Assembly (NCBI GenBank): GCA_004195335.1
Contig: SDWK01000321.1
Span: forward strand, 1 to 10,150
DNA length: 10,150 nt
Direction of reading: 5' to 3'
DNA from: Shewanella sp.
Lineage (GTDB): Bacteria > Pseudomonadota > Gammaproteobacteria > Enterobacterales > Shewanellaceae
Part shown: positions 6,795 to 10,150 of the stretch, piece after piece
Numbering within the stretch: position 1 is the first letter of the stretch
Layout of the letters: every line of letters begins with the position of its first letter
Program-made: the position numbers and the translations under genes
The notes under the pieces: model-generated
Told to the model about the DNA's origin: nothing
Database searches by the model: none
Seen by the model: only the letters and a program-made list of their open reading frames with translations

Positions 6795-6926
6795 CCTGGC
6801 TCACAGCATCTAGAAACATTCCTTCCCGGTAGCACCAGTGGTAATAATGTTTCGCTCTGTTTACAGTTGCAGGTACAGCCGTGGGATCTCACCACGTTCC
6901 CGATTAAGTTAAATTAACGCCCTTAA
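6785..6926 (-). ncRNA. Cobalamin riboswitch (AdoCbl class) in the btuB leader
   Basis: Conserved aptamer elements appear in order on the minus strand: CGGGAACGTGGTGAGATCCC (about 6903-6884), then a segment reading ACCTGCAACTGTAA (about 6874-6861), a GAAACATT/AATGTTTC stem of 8 bp enclosing ACCACTGG and CCGGGAAGG, then GATG and the B12 box GAGCCAGGAAACC (about 6803-6791). This is the standard cobalamin riboswitch layout (Rfam RF00174). Bound adenosylcobalamin normally shuts off the downstream genes, here btuB and the whole uptake/salvage operon. The 5' boundary is approximate because the closing stem P1 is not obvious. The open frame at 6713-6895 on this strand is only the aptamer read as codons. 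Confidence 0.95.
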
Positions 6927-6935
6927 GTCGATGCG

Positions 6936-6962
6936 AATATAGCGATATTGTTAATGCTTAAA
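6936..6962 (-). promoter_or_regulatory. Predicted btuB operon promoter
   Basis: TATATT (6941-6936) is a reasonable sigma-70 -10 box. The matching -35 region (about 6959-6964, near GTTTAA/CGTTTA) is poor, as expected for an activator-dependent promoter. The implied start near 6929 lies just before the riboswitch aptamer, as it should. The -10 box lies within an AATAT-AGCG-ATATT inverted repeat (6936-6949) that could be structural or an operator. This is prediction only. Confidence 0.4.
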
Positions 6963-6978
6963 CGTGGTAAAGATCACA
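6963..6978 (-). promoter_or_regulatory. CRP-like binding site upstream of the btuB promoter
   Basis: The minus strand reads TGTGA-TCTTTA-CCACG. The left half is a perfect CRP half-site and the right half matches the TCACA consensus at 3 of 5 bases. In the 22-base consensus about 15 positions agree. Its centre (6970.5) is 41.5 bases from the predicted start at about 6929, the class II activator spacing. This would link B12 uptake to cAMP-CRP, which in Shewanella also governs anaerobic respiration. It is inferred from sequence alone. Confidence 0.4.
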
Positions 6979-6994
6979 CCCAAAATTTAAAACG

Positions 6995-7024
6995 AAAAAG
7001 ACTGTTACTTCTTACAGTCTTTTT
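6995..7024. terminator. Bidirectional intrinsic terminator upstream of the btuB promoter
   Basis: A perfect 11-bp inverted repeat, AAAAAGACTGT / ACAGTCTTTTT, with an 8-base loop (7006-7013). The A/T tracts at both ends make it work in either direction. On the minus strand it would stop transcription coming from 7025 and beyond before it reaches the B12 operon promoter. It is a second terminator after the RND gene's own terminator, so it may serve an unrecognised short transcript. Confidence 0.75.
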
Positions 7025-7293
7025 ATTGAGGGTTTGCCGTATAGTGTTTAATGAGCCAATCCGGTTTCAATTTTAAACATCTTAATCAATGGCTTAATCA
7101 ACGATTAATGCCTCTATCTAGATCTGTTGTTCATCATGAACTTGAGCTTCTGACATCGAAAGGTCATCGATTGACGTTCTGGCTTTTGGGTATGGTTATA
7201 AACTGAATTGTATATTGTGAATGAGCATATTATGAATGGATATATATGACCGGTTATATTAATTTGTGGTCTTGATAGTTAACAATGAATAGT
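7025..7293. other. Intergenic interval bounded by two terminators, no convincing gene
   Basis: About 270 AT-rich bases with no recognisable gene. A plus-strand frame (7051-7206) encodes 51 residues from MSQSGFNFKH to a hydrophobic end LTFWLLGMVIN, without a usable ribosome site. On the minus strand a short frame ends LIKMFKIETGLAH shortly before the terminator at 6995-7024, but it opens only after a stop and has no start of note. A weak minus-strand promoter (TTGTTA, 18 bases, TAATAT, near 7260-7285) could give a transcript of about 250 nt ending at 6995. None of this is proven. Confidence 0.5.
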
Positions 7294-7329
7294 AAAAAAA
7301 AATGCCGCTCTGTTGCAGAGCGGCATTTT
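7294..7329 (-). terminator. Strong intrinsic terminator of the RND permease gene
   Basis: A perfect 14-bp inverted repeat, AAAATGCCGCTCTG / CAGAGCGGCATTTT, with a three-base loop. On the minus strand it is followed by nine T residues in total (7302-7294). It lies about 73 bases after the RND stop codon and separates that gene from the B12 operon. Confidence 0.92.
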
Positions 7330-7376
7330 AGTACTGAGTCATTAACCTTGTCTGGACGATTAATTGCTCAACATTA

Positions 7377-7414
7377 GTTGATTAACTTATTTGATAAATA
7401 TTTATTTAATCAAC
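7377..7414 (-). repeat. Inverted repeat spanning the RND stop codon
   Basis: GTTGATTAA (7377-7385) and TTAATCAAC (7406-7414) are a perfect 9-bp inverted repeat with a 20-base spacer. The spacer holds a 12-bp palindrome, ATAAATATTTAT (7394-7405), and the TAA stop of the RND gene (7404-7402). It is AT-rich and lacks a U-run, so it is not a terminator; it could form a 3'-end mRNA stem. The role is unknown. Confidence 0.5.
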
Positions 7415-10150
7415 TCGGGCTCCATTCCATGATCTGATTCATGATGAGCACGAGATTTACTACCAAACAGCTTCTTAATGTCTTCGATAGCAAGATACAG
7501 ACATGGGATCAGCATCAGTGTTACCACCGTGGCAAACAGCACACCGAAGGCGAGGGACGTTGCCATAGGGATCACCATCTTGGCTTGCATACTGGTTTCA
7601 GTCATGATGGGCATCAAGCCGATAAAGGTCGTCAGAGAGGTCAACATGATCGCTCTGAATCGTCGGCAACCCGCTTCAAGAACCGCTATTTTCATCGCTA
7701 TTCCTGACTCTCTGGACTTGTTGATGTAATCGACCATGACCAGGGAGTCATTTACAACCACCCCAGCGGCGGCAATAATACCAAACAGAGACAGGGCACT
7801 GAGATCGATCCCCATAATCATATGACCTAGCACAGAGCCAATTACACCGAATGGGATCACGGCCATGATCATAAGAGGCTGAGCGTATGATTTTAGCGGA
7901 ATGGCCAACAAGCTATAGATGATCATCAAGGAGATGATGAAGTCACGTAACTGAGTATTAGCGCTGTCCATCTGCTCTTGAATATTGCCCGACACTTCGC
8001 TTTTCACTTTAGGGTATTTCAGCAACAACTGAGGCATAAAGTTATCGCGGATATCCTCAGCTAGCTTGAAAGGCTCGGCTTGATCGGCATCGACAGAGGC
8101 CCAGACGTTAATGGTTCGGTTACCATTTTCACGGCGAATACCATTAACTCCTTGGGTGACCGTGATGTTGGCAACCTCTGACAGTGGCACTTCGGCGCCT
8201 TGGGAGGTCACTATCAACACTTCAGAGACTTGCGCAATTGAGTTTCGTTGAGACTCAGGGTATCTGAGCATCACTTTAATCTCTTCACCGTTTCTCAAGA
8301 TACGTTGAGCCTCAAGACCATAGAAACTATTGCTTACCTGAGAGGCAATATCGGCTAAGGTTAATCCCAAGCCATAAGCTTGTGGTTTGAGTTCAAACTG
8401 CACCTCTTTTGCACTGGATTGGCGGCTATCGTTGACATCGCCAACCCCCTTAAGTGAATGAAGTTTAGCCTTAAGCTCTTTCGATGCGGCGACCAGTTGC
8501 TCCTCGTTTTTACCTTCTAGGCGGAAACTGATATCGCCATCGTCTCGACCACCACCAAACAAGTTGTCTTTGACTTCGAATGATTTCATTCCCGGGATCA
8601 ACGGCATAGCTTGACGCCAAAGCTCTGCTAATTCGAAAGTATCGAGAGGCCTTATCTCAGGATCGACCAGCTTAGTCATCACTTTCGCCGAGGTACGGCC
8701 TTCGAGATCGACCTGCATATCTGAGACCATGCCCTGGCCATACTGCTGTTCGAGTTTTTTATCGACATCATATATCGCTTTCTCGATGGCAATGGCCGCA
8801 GCAAGCGTGGCTTTCTCGGATGCATCGACGTTCATCTCGAAAGTGATCCGTGGAAAGTCGTGGGGGATCTTAGGTTGGCCGATATAGCGAACCATGCCGC
8901 CAGTATAGAGACCGGCACAGATAAGCATAAAGCTGATGAACACCATGATAGTGGTGTAACGATACTCTACGGCCTTAGTGAGTACAGGGCGATAAAGGTT
9001 TTGAATAAAGGATTTGAGTCCGATATCGACTCTTTCTTGAACAAAGTTCACTCCATTTCTTAGCCAATCTAATGGATTATTTGACCCTGGTTTGACTATG
9101 GTCTTTTTCTTCATACGTGCCAGGTGGGCCGGCAAGATGAGTTTTGACTCGACTAATGAAAATATCAGACACAAAATAACGATATAACCGATGGCTTTAC
9201 CAAAGGCGGAGGAGGGACCATCACCCATGGTTAGTGGTAAAAATGCCGCTATGGTGGTGAGTACGCCGAATGTGGCTGGCATGGCGACTTTTTTTACCCC
9301 GCGAATGACATTATCCAGACTTTGGCCATTTTGTTCGCACTCATCATGGGCGCTCTCCCCCATGACGATGGCATCATCGACCACAATACCCAGCACTAAG
9401 ATAAAGGCGAACAGGCTGATCACATTCACGGTGACATCTATCATTGGCACTGGCATAAATAACAGGGCACCTAAGAAACAGACCGGTAACCCCATCATGA
9501 CCCAAAACGCGAGACGTACGCGCAGGAATAGAGCTAGCATCAGGAAAACCAATACCGCCCCGGTTTTCATGCTATCTAACATTAAGTCCAGGCGACCTTC
9601 CAGATAGTAGGTCATGTCGACCCAGGTCTCGAGTTTTAACCCTTCTGGCAATACTTCTTGCTTCTTCGCTACGTACTCTTTGACGACATCTGCAACATCC
9701 GTCATGCTTTGATCGTTAGCGGCACCGATAAAGAAAGTGACTGAGTTTTTACCGTTAAACTTAGAGTATTGGATCCCTTCTTGAAAACCATCAATCACAG
9801 TCGCGATATCACCGAGTAGCACATTGGTGCCATCTTCGAGCGTGATCAAAGGTAGATTTTCAAACTCGTATCCAACATAAGCCTGATTTTGAACACGCAG
9901 GTTAATATAGCCATTTTCGGCTCTTATCTGCCCCGCAGACATATTACGGGAAAACCCTCTGACCGCGGCCGCAACGTCGTTAAAGCTTAGACCAAACTCT
10001 CTAAGTCTATCCTTACTGACCTCGATGGCGATTTCATAGTCCAGTCCACCATAAAAGTCGGTGATATTGACCAGTGGCAGTTGCATCAATTCATCATGGA
10101 TTTTTTCACCTAACTCTTTGAGCTGTCTCGGTGTCATATCACCATATAAG
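7402..10150 (-). CDS. RND-superfamily efflux transporter permease subunit (5' end beyond the window)
   Basis: 915 codons of an inner-membrane proton-driven pump of the AcrB/HAE type, open through the right edge. The first complete codons read LYGDMTPRQLKELGEK, which aligns with the periplasmic porter domain around AcrB residue 150. TM1 and about 150 residues are therefore missing, and the Met at 10137-10135 is internal. Counting from that Met: TM2-TM6 lie at about 190-340, with the proton-relay pair D254-D255 in LGIVVDDAIVMGE; TM7 at about 395-415; the second porter and docking domain to about 725; TM8-TM12 at about 730-885. In TM10 the motif is AGVVVNDSLVMVDY, so N796 stands where AcrB has the relay lysine K940. 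The C-terminus is short and hydrophilic. It would work with a membrane-fusion protein and an outer-membrane channel, probably encoded to the right. The substrate cannot be told from sequence. Confidence 0.93.
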   Translation of the reverse strand, partial: LYGDMTPRQLKELGEKIHDELMQLPLVNITDFYGGLDYEIAIEVSKDRLREFGLSFNDVAAAVRGFSRNMSAGQIRAENGYINLRVQNQAYVGYEFENLPLITLEDGTNVLLGDIATVIDGFQEGIQYSKFNGKNSVTFFIGAANDQSMTDVADVVKEYVAKKQEVLPEGLKLETWVDMTYYLEGRLDLMLDSMKTGAVLVFLMLALFLRVRLAFWVMMGLPVCFLGALLFMPVPMIDVTVNVISLFAFILVLGIVVDDAIVMGESAHDECEQNGQSLDNVIRGVKKVAMPATFGVLTTIAAFLPLTMGDGPSSAFGKAIGYIVILCLIFSLVESKLILPAHLARMKKKTIVKPGSNNPLDWLRNGVNFVQERVDIGLKSFIQNLYRPVLTKAVEYRYTTIMVFISFMLICAGLYTGGMVRYIGQPKIPHDFPRITFEMNVDASEKATLAAAIAIEKAIYDVDKKLEQQYGQGMVSDMQVDLEGRTSAKVMTKLVDPEIRPLDTFELAELWRQAMPLIPGMKSFEVKDNLFGGGRDDGDISFRLEGKNEEQLVAASKELKAKLHSLKGVGDVNDSRQSSAKEVQFELKPQAYGLGLTLADIASQVSNSFYGLEAQRILRNGEEIKVMLRYPESQRNSIAQVSEVLIVTSQGAEVPLSEVANITVTQGVNGIRRENGNRTINVWASVDADQAEPFKLAEDIRDNFMPQLLLKYPKVKSEVSGNIQEQMDSANTQLRDFIISLMIIYSLLAIPLKSYAQPLMIMAVIPFGVIGSVLGHMIMGIDLSALSLFGIIAAAGVVVNDSLVMVDYINKSRESGIAMKIAVLEAGCRRFRAIMLTSLTTFIGLMPIMTETSMQAKMVIPMATSLAFGVLFATVVTLMLIPCLYLAIEDIKKLFGSKSRAHHESDHGMEPELIK

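Noticed and set aside
6713..6895. 60-codon minus-strand frame upstream of btuB
   Set aside because: It lies in the cobalamin riboswitch; the conserved RNA motifs explain the sequence and a leader peptide is not needed.
7118..7156. 12-codon minus-strand frame beginning MSEAQVHDEQQ
   Set aside because: It is very short, ends at a TAG, has no ribosome site and overlaps other equally weak frames; chance is the simplest explanation.
9191..9607. 138-codon open frame on the plus strand
   Set aside because: It is antisense to the RND permease; its composition (many R, T, S, N) is typical of a reverse-frame shadow.

Overview
The window reads as one end of a draft contig from a gammaproteobacterium, most likely Shewanella or a close marine relative. 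This rests on moderate G+C, the protein flavour, a cobalamin riboswitch in front of btuB, and an RND pump with a long terminator. The genus is inferred from style, not shown by a marker gene. Bases 1-28 are not genomic: they are an untrimmed Nextera/Tn5 sequencing adapter ending in the 19-bp mosaic end.

Bases 29-6978 hold a corrinoid (vitamin B12) uptake and salvage operon, all on the minus strand and so read right to left. It starts with a promoter bearing a CRP-like site, then a cobalamin riboswitch. The gene order is btuB (outer-membrane receptor), btuD (ATPase), btuC (permease), a first cobU-type gene, btuF (periplasmic binding protein), a second, diverged cobU-type gene, a cobC-like phosphatase, and the start of what looks like an archaeal/cyanobacterial-type cobT, cut off by the contig end. 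From btuC onward the genes touch or overlap by 4 bases (three ATGA junctions), so translation is probably coupled. Together they would bring corrinoids across both membranes, phosphorylate and GMP-activate cobinamide (CobU), and prepare and finish the lower-ligand nucleotide (CobT, CobC). CobS and the corrinoid adenosyltransferase are not in view.

Bases 6979-7401 are non-coding and AT-rich. They contain two intrinsic terminators, at 6995-7024 and 7294-7329, separated by about 270 bases with no convincing gene. That gap could hold a small RNA or a decayed gene.

Bases 7402-10150 are the 3' part of an RND-superfamily efflux permease gene on the minus strand. About 150 N-terminal residues lie beyond the right edge. 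It ends in a strong terminator and is transcriptionally separate from the B12 operon.

The most notable points are the two cobU paralogues on either side of btuF, one with altered conserved positions; the apparent non-standard CobT; the class II-like CRP site placed just before the riboswitch; the hairpin between btuB and btuD; and the orphan interval between the two terminators. I saw no phage, transposon, CRISPR array, rRNA or tRNA. I found no strong evidence for a wholly new system.
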